Origin: Rhizobacter terrae
GTDB taxonomy: Bacteria; Pseudomonadota; Gammaproteobacteria; Burkholderiales; Burkholderiaceae_C
DNA: 64,000 nt
NCBI RefSeq assembly: GCF_003852895.1
Contig: NZ_QUSW01000005.1
Span: 186,001-250,000, forward strand
Reading direction: 5' to 3'
Positions 26,383 through 35,194 of the stretch are shown one piece after another (the stretch's first letter is position 1; every line of letters starts with the position of its first letter). The position numbers were made by a program, and so were the translations under genes. The notes beneath the pieces are model-generated. The model saw nothing but the letters and a program-made list of their open reading frames with translations. It did no database searches and was not told where the DNA came from.

Positions 26383-27276
26383 ATGCCACTACCGCCAATG
26401 CCCATGTCAGCATCGACTCTTGCCAAGATCGTCGCCGCCATCATCGTGATGATCGTTGCCGTTGTCGTGTGGCCGTTCTACTCGGTTCCAACAGGCAGTC
26501 GTGGTGTCGTGACCCAGTTCGGAAAGATCGTCGGGATCGAGGGAGAAGGCCTGGCGGTCCTGCCTCCCTGGCAGAAGCTGTCCAACTTCAGCATCCGCGC
26601 CGAGAAGGCCGACATCGAGAATGCAGAAGGCAGCACGAGCGATACCCAGCCCGTGAAGGTGAGCATGACGGTTCGATACAGCATTGCCACGGACCGCGTC
26701 GCGGAAGTCTTCGAAAAGTACTCGCACGACGGCAATCTGTCGTCCTACGTGCAAACGGCCACGCAAGAGATCTTCAAGGCGGTGACTGCCAAGTACACCG
26801 CGCCCGACCTCATTGCACAGCGCGCCAAGGTCTCGTCTGACATCAACGCGGCACTGCGGGAGAAGCTGGCGCTCTACGGAGCTCAGGTCATCAACATTGA
26901 CATGCGGAACTTTGCGTTCTCCGAGTCGTACATGCATGCCATCAACGACAAGGTCACGCAAGAGCAACTGCGCCTTGCGGCCGAGAACAAGCTGAAGACG
27001 GTCGAGGCAGAACAGAAGCAGAAGGTGGCCATCGCGGAAGCCGAGGCCAACGCCAGAAAAGCGCAGGCCGACGGCGAGGCTTACGCGAACCTCACCATCG
27101 CCAAGGCACAGGCAGAGGCCTTGCGGCTTCAAAATGCCGCTCTGGCGCAAAACAAGGATGTTCTGGAGCTTCGACGAATCGAAGTGGAGCGAACGAAAGC
27201 GGAGAAGTGGAACGGGGCGCTGCCGACCGCCGTCTATGCCGGAGCACCCATCCCCTTCTTGAACGTCACCAAGTAG
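26383..27276 (+). CDS. SPFH/prohibitin-family membrane protein
   Basis: About 297 aa. An N-terminal membrane anchor (AKIVAAIIVMIVAVVVWPFYSV) is followed by a Band-7 domain (VPTGSRGVVTQFGKIVGIEGEGLAVLPPWQ; VSMTVRYSIATDRV) and a long Ala/Glu/Lys-rich coiled coil (about residues 195-250) as in prohibitin and HflK-like proteins. Such proteins form ring scaffolds on the inner membrane. Start choice among ATGs at 26383, 26398 and 26404 is uncertain because none has a clear ribosome site. Base composition is a little lower in GC than its neighbours. It is 36 bp downstream of the GlsB gene. Confidence 0.82.
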   Translation: MPLPPMPMSASTLAKIVAAIIVMIVAVVVWPFYSVPTGSRGVVTQFGKIVGIEGEGLAVLPPWQKLSNFSIRAEKADIENAEGSTSDTQPVKVSMTVRYSIATDRVAEVFEKYSHDGNLSSYVQTATQEIFKAVTAKYTAPDLIAQRAKVSSDINAALREKLALYGAQVINIDMRNFAFSESYMHAINDKVTQEQLRLAAENKLKTVEAEQKQKVAIAEAEANARKAQADGEAYANLTIAKAQAEALRLQNAALAQNKDVLELRRIEVERTKAEKWNGALPTAVYAGAPIPFLNVTK

Positions 27277-27291
27277 GCCGGCCGCCGCTGT

Positions 27292-28119
27292 TTACTCGAT
27301 ATCGCAGGCGAAGATCGCCATCGGCTCGTTGACGGGCGTGACCTGGAAGTGCAGTCCCTTGTCCCCGGCGTGCCGGGAGACGATCACCAATTCGCCTCCC
27401 GCCCCTCCAGAGCCACCCGCACCGAACGAGTAGCCGATGTCTCCGTTGCCGTCGTTGACGCTCAGCGACTCTTCGTTGGCTGCCGCTCCTGGCGCGTACC
27501 TGTGCGGGCCGATGACCAGTTGACGGCCATCGAACGCGACCGGCGCGCGCGACTGCACGCTGCTCTTCATGTCCATGCACGACGCGGTCCTCGACGGGGT
27601 GCCCAGCAAGCGCACCGCCGTCGGCCACAGCGACGTTGACGTGCCGGGCGGCGGACCGCCCTGGCACAGTCCGAACGGCGCCGTGGTCGAGTCGTCGCCG
27701 ACGGTGATCGTGGCGCCGGCGGGCTGCCCGGCTGTCTGGGTGACACCCGCCACGGCGATGCGCTGGCCCTTGCCGAATTCCTCGATGTCGATCTTCGATG
27801 CGAAGGAGCCGCCGAAGCGCGTCACGCCCATCTCGTTGATGTACAAGCGGGTGACGTTGAAGGAATTGCCGGCCCAGGTGATGGTGCCATCAGCGGCGAA
27901 GCCGATGGGCGAGCCGGAGCGCGGCACCGGCATGGCCTGCCCGCGGCCCCTGGCGCATTCGCTGCCGTAGGTGCCGACCAGGAAGGACATGACCGCGCGC
28001 TTGGCCTCGGCCGTGATGGTCAGGTCGACCGGTGCGGCGCATGCCGTGCCTGCCATGGCCAGAATGCCGGCGACCACTGAGGCCGACGGACGACATGTGA
28101 CAAGGCGGCGAGTACGCAT
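27292..28119 (-). CDS. Exported hypothetical protein
   Basis: 275 aa from the ATG at 28119. The signal peptide is VVAGILAMAGTACAAP. The mature protein is beta-rich with glycine-rich loops (GYSFGAGGSGGAGGEL near the end) and cysteines in GSECARG, FGLCQGG, TASCMDM and the terminal IFACDIE. It is convergent with the SPFH gene (15 bp between stops) and follows the MBL gene. I do not recognise a family; secretion is the only supported statement. Confidence 0.6.
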   Translation of the reverse strand: MRTRRLVTCRPSASVVAGILAMAGTACAAPVDLTITAEAKRAVMSFLVGTYGSECARGRGQAMPVPRSGSPIGFAADGTITWAGNSFNVTRLYINEMGVTRFGGSFASKIDIEEFGKGQRIAVAGVTQTAGQPAGATITVGDDSTTAPFGLCQGGPPPGTSTSLWPTAVRLLGTPSRTASCMDMKSSVQSRAPVAFDGRQLVIGPHRYAPGAAANEESLSVNDGNGDIGYSFGAGGSGGAGGELVIVSRHAGDKGLHFQVTPVNEPMAIFACDIE

Positions 28120-28221
28120 GGCGGGTGCACGGATGAATCCATTGGGCGGACGAGGATAGCAGCAGGGCGGGGCGCCGCCCTTGCAACACATGTCACCGGC
28201 CGGAAGGCTTGGCCCCCTGGC

Positions 28222-30138
28222 TCAGTGCCCATCCGATGCGGACCCGATGGGGGCGTTCATCTGCGCCGTGGCCTGATCGATCTGGTCGGCGTAGAGGATG
28301 AACTTGAATGGGTCGAATTCCTGGACCTTTTCCATCAGCTTGAGGTACACGAGGCGACGCGACGCGCCCGATCGCTCGCTGGCCGGCAGCCGCGCCTGCA
28401 GCGCGCGCAAGGTCGACGCCGCGAGTTCGTGTCGGCCGTCGGCCAGCATCTGGTCAACAGCTGCCAAGACCTGTGATTCACTCAGGCCCAGATAGTCGAT
28501 CAGCGCGGCGCCGTGCTCAGCATCGCTCAGCATGTCGAGACCCTGCAGGCCGTTCTGCCAGTAGCCGCTGTGCTGCTGGAACAGGCGATTGATCGTGTTC
28601 TCGCGCAGCACCAGATAGGCCAGGTGCACCGACGCCGGGCTCTGCTCCAGCGTCGGTGGCACCAGGTTGGCCTGCTGGATCGCGGCGCGGGTCGTGCCCC
28701 TGGCCATTTCGGTGGCCACCTGGTCGCGCAGCCACACGAGCTGCGCACGCAGGTCGGACAGCATCGCGGTCGAATCGAACAGGCGGGTCAAGGGCTCGTG
28801 GCCATGCAGCAGTACATGCGGCTTCAACGCGTTGACCTGGTCGATGCCAGCCAGCATGCCGTCCAGGCTGCCTTCGTTGGCAAAAGGTGCCCCCAGATAC
28901 GGCATCAGGATGTCGCCGGTGAACAGCACGCCGTGGTCCGGCATGTGGATCAGCAGCGCGTCGTCCGTCTCGCCGCCGCGCACCGGCTGCAGCGAAAAGT
29001 GGGTGCCACCGATCGTCATCTCGGTCCGCTGGCCGATCGTCACGTCGGGCCTGAAGGCCAGGACGTCTTCCAGGCGGAAGCCGCGACCGAAGAATCGCTT
29101 CAGCGTGGCCGGATCAGCCCCGGCATCGAGCGCCAGTTCATCGGCGTAGTTTTCTCGGGCGACAAAGCGCGGCGCCGGGTTCAGGCTGCGGAAGTGGCGC
29201 TGCCCGCCCACGTGATCCCAATGCGAGTGGGTGACGAACACCGTGGTCAGCGGCGGCAGCGCGGGCACGCGCGCACGCAGCGCCTCGTGCGCTTCGCGTG
29301 CGGCGTCGGGCCGCGAGCCGGCGTCGATGGCGATCAGCTCGCGCCGGTTCGCCGACACGATGAAGTAGTACTCGGTGAACTCGAAGCCCGACAGTGCGTA
29401 CACCGTGCCCGGCACCACCTCTCGGATCGCACGTGGCGAGAACCGGTGGCCCGAGACGGCATCGCCCGAAAACGAGGTGGTGAAGAGCACCGGCTTGGAG
29501 GTCTCGGCGTAGCCGCTCAGCGCCTGCTCGCGCTGCGCCTCGGCGAGGTTGCCGCGCTCGCGGTGCACCGATGCCAGGTGAAAGTGCACTTCGCGCAGCC
29601 AGTTCGCATGCGGGGCCTTGTCGGCGTGCGCCACACACCAGCTGAGGTCGGCCAGCGCCGCGTCGCGCTCGCCGAAGAAGCCAGGCAGCCGGGCGCGCAC
29701 GACGCCCGACATCCAGCGCATAACGAAGGCCTCGCCATGGGTGAGCTGCTTGGCATCGTCGAGCATGCGCACGGTGTCTCGCACCCAGCCGTAGCGCTTG
29801 AACAGGCTGACGTCGTGGGCGTGCCCTGCGCGCAGCACGGCGATGGCCGTCAGGTAGATCGCGCGCTGCCCGTCAGTCAGCTGGGGGCCGAAGCGGTGGC
29901 GCAGGTCTTCGAAGAAGGCGATGCCCTCGGCATGCCGGCCCGCGTTGGCGAACTGGCCCATCAGCAGAAAGACAAGCTGGGGGTCCGACGGCGGCCGCCA
30001 CCGGTTGACCTGCTCGAGGTAGGCCAACTCCGGGCGGTTGCCTGCGAAGGCGTCGGCAGCGCCAGTGCTCGGGTTGGCCATCAGCAGCACACCGGCGCCG
30101 CAGACCAGGATGAAGAGCCATCGACGGAGGACGTTCAT
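28222..30138 (-). CDS. MBL-fold metallohydrolase with alkyl-sulfatase-like layout
   Basis: 638 aa starting at an ATG with GGAG upstream; the longer form to 30228 would cross the HxlR operator. A hydrophobic N-terminus (WLFILVCGAGVLLMANPSTG) suggests export or anchoring. Residues about 35-230 are helical and repeat-like. The metallo-beta-lactamase core follows, with the zinc motif THSHWDHVGGQ and later GVLFTGDILMP and LLHGHEPL. The C-terminal 150 residues are helical (dimerisation region as in SdsA-like sulfatases, inferred). It is divergent from an HxlR regulator with a strong operator in the gap, so its expression is probably inducible. Substrate unknown. Confidence 0.8.
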   Translation of the reverse strand: MNVLRRWLFILVCGAGVLLMANPSTGAADAFAGNRPELAYLEQVNRWRPPSDPQLVFLLMGQFANAGRHAEGIAFFEDLRHRFGPQLTDGQRAIYLTAIAVLRAGHAHDVSLFKRYGWVRDTVRMLDDAKQLTHGEAFVMRWMSGVVRARLPGFFGERDAALADLSWCVAHADKAPHANWLREVHFHLASVHRERGNLAEAQREQALSGYAETSKPVLFTTSFSGDAVSGHRFSPRAIREVVPGTVYALSGFEFTEYYFIVSANRRELIAIDAGSRPDAAREAHEALRARVPALPPLTTVFVTHSHWDHVGGQRHFRSLNPAPRFVARENYADELALDAGADPATLKRFFGRGFRLEDVLAFRPDVTIGQRTEMTIGGTHFSLQPVRGGETDDALLIHMPDHGVLFTGDILMPYLGAPFANEGSLDGMLAGIDQVNALKPHVLLHGHEPLTRLFDSTAMLSDLRAQLVWLRDQVATEMARGTTRAAIQQANLVPPTLEQSPASVHLAYLVLRENTINRLFQQHSGYWQNGLQGLDMLSDAEHGAALIDYLGLSESQVLAAVDQMLADGRHELAASTLRALQARLPASERSGASRRLVYLKLMEKVQEFDPFKFILYADQIDQATAQMNAPIGSASDGH

Positions 30139-30168
30139 GCGCAGCTCCCACAAAGAAGGATTCGTACA

Positions 30169-30222
30169 AGTCACTTGCAATTGGCAAGTGACTATTGAAA
30201 GACTAGTCTCTTGCGAAAGAGA
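30169..30222. promoter_or_regulatory. HxlR-type operators in the divergent gap
   Basis: A perfect palindrome AGTCACTTGC-N5-GCAAGTGACT spans 30169-30193, and a second weaker one TCTCTT-GCGA-AAGAGA spans 30207-30222. Both lie between the MBL gene (start 30138) and the HxlR gene (start 30246). HxlR dimers bind such sites, so this is the probable switch for both genes. Confidence 0.7.
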
Positions 30223-30245
30223 AGTCAACTTGCTAAGCTGCCCTC

Positions 30246-30566
30246 ATGGCGAAGAGTTACCAGATCGACGATTGCCCGGTCGCCAAGACACTGGACCTGA
30301 TCGGCGAACGATGGACCATCCTGCTGCTGCGCGAACTGCTGCTGCATGGTCCTCGGCGATTTCAGGATTTCCAGGCGGCGCTGCCCGGCGTGGCCCCCAA
30401 CATCCTGTCGGCTCGCCTGAAGACGATGGAAGATGACGGCCTGGTGCGGCGCTCCCTCTACAGCGAGCGCCCGCCGCGGCTGGAATATGTGCTCACCGAC
30501 AAGGGAAAGAGCCTCGGTCCCATCGTGAAGGCGATGCGCGACTGGGGCAACAAGCACCTCGGATGA
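30246..30566 (+). CDS. HxlR-family transcriptional regulator
   Basis: 106 aa winged-helix protein. The family signature is complete: CPVAKTLDLIGERWTILLLRELLLHGPRRFQDFQ, then NILSARLKTMEDDGLVRRSLYSERPPRLEYVLTDKGKSL. The N-terminal cysteine (C10) is the position used for redox or electrophile sensing in several HxlR proteins (YodB and HypR type); whether it senses here is not known. It is divergent from the MBL-fold gene, and a 10-bp-arm palindrome lies 53 bp before its start. Autoregulation is likely. Confidence 0.92.
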   Translation: MAKSYQIDDCPVAKTLDLIGERWTILLLRELLLHGPRRFQDFQAALPGVAPNILSARLKTMEDDGLVRRSLYSERPPRLEYVLTDKGKSLGPIVKAMRDWGNKHLG

Positions 30567-30597
30567 ATGTCGCGCAGACGGCTTGAGCCGCCAGCGA

Positions 30598-32124
30598 TCA
30601 GCGACTGAACAATCCGTTGGCGGCCTTGCGCAACAACCGCAGGCCCCGATTGATCGCAGCTTCGTCCGACGTGCCCAGCCCGAAGACCAGCCCAGCGCGC
30701 GTGGGCGTGCCAAGGTGGTAGCGACTGAGGCTGTGCAACTCCACGCCGTCGGCGCGCAGGTGGGCGCACAGTGGCTCGACATCGAGTCCGTTCGTCGTCA
30801 ACGCGCAAACGTGCATCCCGTAGCTCGATGGGACCGGAGTGAGCAGACCCGCAAAGTCGGCCTCGAGGCTGCGCCACAGGTGCTGCTTTCGTGCTGCGTA
30901 GATGCCGCGCATGCGTCGGATGTGCCGCGCCAGATGGCCTTCCTGCATGAAGGCCGCCACGCCGAGCTGCGTCGCCGTCGGGCAATGCCAGTCCGCGCAG
31001 TTCTTTGCCGCCGTGGCGGCGTCAAGCATCCATGCCGGCGGAATGACGAACCCCAGCCGCAACGACGGCAGCATGCATTTCGAGAACGTCCCGACATAGC
31101 AGACGACGTCGGCCGCATCCAGTGTGCGCAGGGCTGGCAACGGGCTGCCTTCGAGGCGGAATTCACCGTCGTAGTCGTCCTCGACCACCACGGCGCCGGT
31201 GCTGCGAGCGAAGGCGAGCAACTCGGCACGCCGCCGCGCAGACATCGTCACGCCAATCGGGAATTGGTGCGACGGACACAGGCACACGACGCGCGCGTCG
31301 CGGGGGATCGCGTCGACCCGAAGTCCCTCTTCGTCGATCGGCACCGGCACGACGCTCGCGCCCGCCGCGGCAAACGCCACGCGCATCGGTGGATAGCCGG
31401 GGTCTTCGACCGCAACCACGGTGCTTCCGGGGATCACGAGCACGCGCGCGAGCAGATCGAACGCTTGTTGCGCGCCGGCGGTGACCACGATCTCGTCGGA
31501 AGCGCAGGCCACGGCCCTCGTCAACGCGATGTGATGCGCGATCGCCGCGCGCAAGCCGCGATTGCCCTGGTTGCCGCTGGGGCCGCGGGCACTCGGCGGC
31601 CGACGGTCCAAGGCCCGCAGCTGCTGTGCCATGAGGCGGCGAAACGTGGCGTGCGGAAACTCGCGCGAGTCGACCTGTGCCGGCCGGAAATCGACGACCG
31701 TGCGCCGGGCCGCGATGTCCGTCAAATCGTCCCAGAAGCCCATGGCGGAACGAACATCCTCACTCAGCCAGAAGGGATTCAGCTGCCGGCTTGCCGGCGG
31801 CGGGGTCTCGCGCCCATCGTGTCGAGTGGGCGAGCGTCCTCGGCGCGCGGCGACGTAGGTTCCCGCCCCGCGGCGAGTGGTGATCATCTCTTCGTCGAGG
31901 AGGCGCTCGTAGACTTCGGCCAGCGTGTTGCGCGAGACACCGAAGCATTGCAGCGACAGGCGCGTCGGAGGCAAGCGGGCACCCGCGGCCAGGCGGCCGT
32001 CGATGATGGCCTGCCTGAGCTGCTGATGCAGGCTCTTCGCGGCGTCGCGCGCGCCGGGCGCGGGACGCTCGATCTGGAGTTCGAAGACGACTGTCTCTGC
32101 TGCACCCATGGCGGGCGCCATCAT
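30598..32124 (-). CDS. MocR/PdxR-type regulator (GntR HTH plus aminotransferase domain)
   Basis: 508 aa. The N-terminal GntR winged helix is seen in SLHQQLRQAIIDGRLAAGARLPPTRLSLQCFGVSRNTLAEVYERL. The C-terminal fold-type-I aminotransferase-like domain contains VTAGAQQAFDLLARVL, VEDPGYPPMR, VVEDDYDGEFR and the PLP lysine block GTFSKCMLPSLRLGF. MocR proteins use bound PLP as an effector-sensing group. The ATG at 32124 overlaps the upstream DUF1579-like stop (ATGA), so the regulator is cotranslated with that gene; longer frames to 32667 are rejected. Targets unknown. Confidence 0.88.
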   Translation of the reverse strand: MMAPAMGAAETVVFELQIERPAPGARDAAKSLHQQLRQAIIDGRLAAGARLPPTRLSLQCFGVSRNTLAEVYERLLDEEMITTRRGAGTYVAARRGRSPTRHDGRETPPPASRQLNPFWLSEDVRSAMGFWDDLTDIAARRTVVDFRPAQVDSREFPHATFRRLMAQQLRALDRRPPSARGPSGNQGNRGLRAAIAHHIALTRAVACASDEIVVTAGAQQAFDLLARVLVIPGSTVVAVEDPGYPPMRVAFAAAGASVVPVPIDEEGLRVDAIPRDARVVCLCPSHQFPIGVTMSARRRAELLAFARSTGAVVVEDDYDGEFRLEGSPLPALRTLDAADVVCYVGTFSKCMLPSLRLGFVIPPAWMLDAATAAKNCADWHCPTATQLGVAAFMQEGHLARHIRRMRGIYAARKQHLWRSLEADFAGLLTPVPSSYGMHVCALTTNGLDVEPLCAHLRADGVELHSLSRYHLGTPTRAGLVFGLGTSDEAAINRGLRLLRKAANGLFSR

Positions 32125-32705
32125 AGGGCTGCGCGCTCCAACGTGAGGCGCGCCGTGAACGACGGCTCCCATGTCTTGCCGCCATCGTCGGAATAGTCTT
32201 CCTGGTAGCTGTGGGACGTCGGCGTGATGTCCGACCAGGTGCCGCGCACGAAGATCGAGCGGCCGCCGACATTGTCCTGCTGGTACAACTCGATCCGCCC
32301 GCCTGCGTAGGTCCCGATCATCGGGACGTCCAGCTTCCCGTTCGCGCTGTTGGCGAACGACATGCTCCACTGCCGGCTTTGCGGGTTGTACAGGAACAGC
32401 GTCATCGCCTGCCAGTGACCGCGGGGCCCGTCCGCCTCGATCTCTTCGAGCATGCCCTTGCCGTTCCACACCGGTCGCACGCGGACTGTCCCGTGCATCT
32501 CGACGAGTTCCGTGCGGCCCGTGAGCGGTGTCATGTTGCGCTTGATGTGGGTCTTCCACACCCCGAGGTTGAAGTCGAAGTCGTGTTGCCCGTCGCGAGG
32601 GGCGCCAGCAGAGGCCGCCGGCACATCGGCTGCGTGGCAAAGGGCGGCGAAGCCGATCGCGGCACAAGCGGCGATCAGTGCCCGGATCGATGTCTTGAAG
32701 TTCAT
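32121..32705 (-). CDS. Exported DUF1579-like protein
   Basis: 194 aa. The signal peptide MNFKTSIRALIAACAAIGFAALCHA is followed by a lipocalin-like beta domain: DFDFNLGVWKTHIKRNMTPL, LVEMHGTVRVRPVWNGKGMLEEIE, MTLFLYNPQSRQWSMSF and YQEDYSDDGGKTWEPSF. The pattern resembles DUF1579 and related calycin-type proteins of unknown role. The stop overlaps the MocR start (ATGA), a rare pairing of an exported protein with a PLP regulator. No good ribosome site is visible. Confidence 0.65.
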   Translation of the reverse strand: MNFKTSIRALIAACAAIGFAALCHAADVPAASAGAPRDGQHDFDFNLGVWKTHIKRNMTPLTGRTELVEMHGTVRVRPVWNGKGMLEEIEADGPRGHWQAMTLFLYNPQSRQWSMSFANSANGKLDVPMIGTYAGGRIELYQQDNVGGRSIFVRGTWSDITPTSHSYQEDYSDDGGKTWEPSFTARLTLERAAL

Positions 32706-32897
32706 GGGATCACGCGTGCTGTTGGGGTGACGCGCATCTTCGACCTGCGAGCCGGCTTGCTCCAGAGCCACTTGGCCCGTTCTCTCCTGGGCCACGCGGT
32801 CCGGACCTCGAGTGGCCCCGCCGAAAATCGCAACCCAAGGCCCTCCCGTCAGCCAATCAGGTGCACACTGTCGCCTCCCTGGCTGAAGGAGAAATTC

Positions 32898-33296
32898 ATG
32901 GGCCTGCTCGACTCCCTCGTTGGTCAAGTGATGGGCGCTTCCGGCGGTTCCTCGAGCCCGCATGCCGGCGTGGTCGACGCCATCGGCAGCTTGATCCAGC
33001 AGCATCCCGACGGCCTGTCGGGACTCATCACCGTGTTTGAACAAAAGGGGCTGGGCGGCGTGGTGGCCTCCTGGGTCGGCACCGGCAGCAACCTGCCGAT
33101 CTCGGCGCAGCAGCTGCAGGCCGTGCTGGGCAGCGAGCAGGTGCAGGCCATTGCGAACCAGCTGGGCATTCCTGCCGACGTGGCGTCGGGCCACCTCGCC
33201 GAATTGCTGCCACAGGTCATCGACCAGCTCACGCCCGGCGGTGCCGTTCCGGACAGCGGGGCGCTGGGCGGCCTGCTCGGAATGCTGCGCAAGTAG
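32898..33296 (+). CDS. YidB-like DUF937 protein
   Basis: 132 aa with a strong AAGGAGA site. Typical YidB features: MGLLDSLVGQVMGA, GLSGLITVFEQKGLGGVVASWVGTGSNLPIS, VLGSEQVQAIANQLGIPADVASGHLAELLPQVIDQLTPGG, ending GALGGLLGMLRK. It is cytoplasmic and helical. Family function is undefined, although it is often near stress and envelope genes. Good start and length agreement. Confidence 0.88.
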   Translation: MGLLDSLVGQVMGASGGSSSPHAGVVDAIGSLIQQHPDGLSGLITVFEQKGLGGVVASWVGTGSNLPISAQQLQAVLGSEQVQAIANQLGIPADVASGHLAELLPQVIDQLTPGGAVPDSGALGGLLGMLRK

Positions 33297-33366
33297 ACTT
33301 CGTTCGACGGTGCCGGGCTTCGCCGAAGCACTGGCGCCGCGCCGAATTTCCCTTGGGAGGATTGAA

Positions 33367-33726
33367 GTGGCAATCGTCGTGGCCTGGTGTCTCTTTGCCC
33401 TCGGTGTGGCGCACATCGCCTTCGGTGTCATCAAGTACCGCACGCCCTTGCTGGAGGCGGTCTCCGCGGGCTTCATCGGTCAGTTCCAGGTGCCGGAGAT
33501 CCGGCGCACCGCCTTCTGGTTCGTCCTGCTGGGGCCCTTGCTCATGTTCGCCGGCCATGCGGCGGTCCACGCCGTCTCGGTGGGCGACCTGGCCTTGCTC
33601 AGACTCATCGGCTTCTACGCCACGGCGACGTCGCTCGTTGGCGTGGTCGCATTCCCGAAGTCCCCGTTCTGGGCTGCCTTGCTCGTTGCACCGCTGCTGC
33701 TGGTGGCGGGCTATGGGGTCCTCTAG
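33367..33726 (+). CDS. Four-helix membrane protein (DUF6463-like)
   Basis: 119 aa starting at a GTG with GGGAGG six bases upstream. About four hydrophobic segments are visible: VAIVVAWCLFALGVAHIAFGVI, FWFVLLGPLLMFAGHAAV, LLRLIGFYATATSLVGVVAF and FWAALLVAPLLLVAGYGVL. The layout resembles DUF6463. A much longer frame starting at 33037 overlaps the YidB gene and is not supported. Function unknown. Confidence 0.72.
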   Translation: MAIVVAWCLFALGVAHIAFGVIKYRTPLLEAVSAGFIGQFQVPEIRRTAFWFVLLGPLLMFAGHAAVHAVSVGDLALLRLIGFYATATSLVGVVAFPKSPFWAALLVAPLLLVAGYGVL

Positions 33727-33759
33727 CCTTCAGTGCTGGTGCCATCACCATGAGTCCTC

Positions 33760-34140
33760 ATGGCATTGCTTGACCACATCATCCTGAAAGTCAACGACCT
33801 GGCGGCCAGCGTCCGGTTCTACACCGAGGTGCTGGGCTTCAGCCTGGAGGGAACCGATGGTCCGTTCACCGTCATCAAGGCCGGACCGGATTGCCAACTG
33901 CAGTTGGCGCCCTGGGGCACGCCGGGGTTCGAGCACTATGCCTTTGCGGTCTCCAAAGCACAGTTCGATGCCGTGTTCGCGCGCATCCGGCAGGCCGGCA
34001 TCGCGCACGGGCCGACATTTGATTCCGTCGGCGTGAACACCGGGCCCGGAGAAGAGTCGGGCGCACGAGGCCTGGCGCCGACGCTCTACTTCAACGATCC
34101 GAACCAGCACCTGATCGAGATCAGAACCTATGAGCGCTGA
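33760..34140 (+). CDS. VOC-family (glyoxalase/dioxygenase-like) protein
   Basis: 126 aa with the paired beta-alpha-beta-beta-beta modules of the VOC fold: MALLDHIILKVNDLAASVRFYTEVLGF, then FEHYAFAVSKAQFDAVFARI, and the terminal NDPNQHLIEIRTYE. Metal ligands would be H6, H60-like and the final Glu. It could be a lyase, dioxygenase or resistance protein; substrate unassigned. The stop overlaps the GFA-type gene start by 11 bases, implying cotranslation. Confidence 0.85.
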   Translation: MALLDHIILKVNDLAASVRFYTEVLGFSLEGTDGPFTVIKAGPDCQLQLAPWGTPGFEHYAFAVSKAQFDAVFARIRQAGIAHGPTFDSVGVNTGPGEESGARGLAPTLYFNDPNQHLIEIRTYER

Positions 34141-34507
34141 CGCCATGACCCATCGCGCGATGCAGAAATACCTCGGCAGTTGCCACTGCGGCGCCGTGCG
34201 CTTCCAGATCGAGACCGACTTTCCCGAACTCACCATGTGCGATTGTTCGATCTGCAAGCGCAAGAACGCACTGATGGTGAAGGTGCATGAGAGCCGGTTC
34301 GAGTTGCTCGCCGGCGAGGAATCGCTCACCGAATACCAGTTCCATACGAAGACGGCGCGGCACTTCTTCTGCAAGGTGTGTGGCATCTATCCGTTCCACC
34401 GCAAGCGGGTGACGCCGGACAACCTGGGGATCAATGTGCACTGTCTTGAGGGGTTTGAGTCGGACGGTATTCCGGTTCGGCAGGCCACCGGTTCCCGGAT
34501 GACATAG
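34130..34507 (+). CDS. GFA/CENP-V-type zinc protein
   Basis: 125 aa. Zinc ligands appear as GSCHCGAVRFQI, MCDCSICKRKNAL and FFCKVCGIYPFHRKR, the full Gfa (glutathione-dependent formaldehyde-activating) pattern. Many family members have no proven activity with S-hydroxymethylglutathione. It starts inside the end of the VOC gene, a common pairing that may indicate a thiol-adduct detoxification unit (inference). Confidence 0.88.
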   Translation: MSADAMTHRAMQKYLGSCHCGAVRFQIETDFPELTMCDCSICKRKNALMVKVHESRFELLAGEESLTEYQFHTKTARHFFCKVCGIYPFHRKRVTPDNLGINVHCLEGFESDGIPVRQATGSRMT

Positions 34508-34543
34508 CGCCTGCGGTGTCCTGTCTGACGAATCCACGCCAAC

Positions 34544-35167
34544 ATGTCCACGACATTTGAGGTCTACCCGGGGCGACAGCCAGTCCCGACGTTCGAGGAG
34601 CTTCTGGCATTGGCGCAACGACGGCTGAACGAGCAGTTGTGGTTGCGAGGCGTTCAGAAGGAATTCGAACTTCGCTGTGAATTGCGGGAGGGACGTACAC
34701 ATGATGTGGTGCCTGTTCCTTCCGCTGCATCTTTCCAATGGCCGGATGGCCGCTATGCGTGGATCTTCGTGCCCCAACATGGCGGCGGCACCGACGTGAC
34801 GTCTTTCGCCGTGGGCGATGACGAGGTGGAGTTCTGGAATGATGTTCTGGCCGATCATGAGCCAGCACGGCTACTGGCGGACAAAGTCCGCGCCTGCCTG
34901 GAGGTGGGCCTCTTCTGGATGTTCAGGCGGTCGGCCGGGCAACCTCCGATCATTAACTTCGCCTATGGAATCATCGCGGCGGCGCTGGCTGAACTGACCG
35001 ATGGCATCGTCTTCTCGGATGACTCAGCCTGGGACTACGCACGCTTTCCCGCCACGGCGCGGCAAGTCTATGACTGGTACTTTGTTCCTCACCGAGCCCT
35101 CGAGAAAAAGTATGCCCAGTGGGCAGAGAACAATCTGTCGTGCCTCAAGGGCAGCACGGTTGACTGA
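34544..35167 (+). CDS. Hypothetical protein, likely acquired
   Basis: 207 aa, no signal peptide. Notable stretches are FEVYPGRQPVPTFEELLALAQ, a central VEFWNDVLADHEPARLLADKVRACLEVGLFWMFRR and IINFAYGIIAAALAELTDG. It has the feel of a polymorphic-toxin immunity or similar accessory protein, but I do not recognise a family. GC content is visibly below the surroundings, and its end abuts a MAPEG gene lacking its first membrane helix, suggesting that its insertion truncated that gene. Confidence 0.6.
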   Translation: MSTTFEVYPGRQPVPTFEELLALAQRRLNEQLWLRGVQKEFELRCELREGRTHDVVPVPSAASFQWPDGRYAWIFVPQHGGGTDVTSFAVGDDEVEFWNDVLADHEPARLLADKVRACLEVGLFWMFRRSAGQPPIINFAYGIIAAALAELTDGIVFSDDSAWDYARFPATARQVYDWYFVPHRALEKKYAQWAENNLSCLKGSTVD

Positions 35168-35194
35168 CCACACGTCAGGCGGACACTGCGCGCC

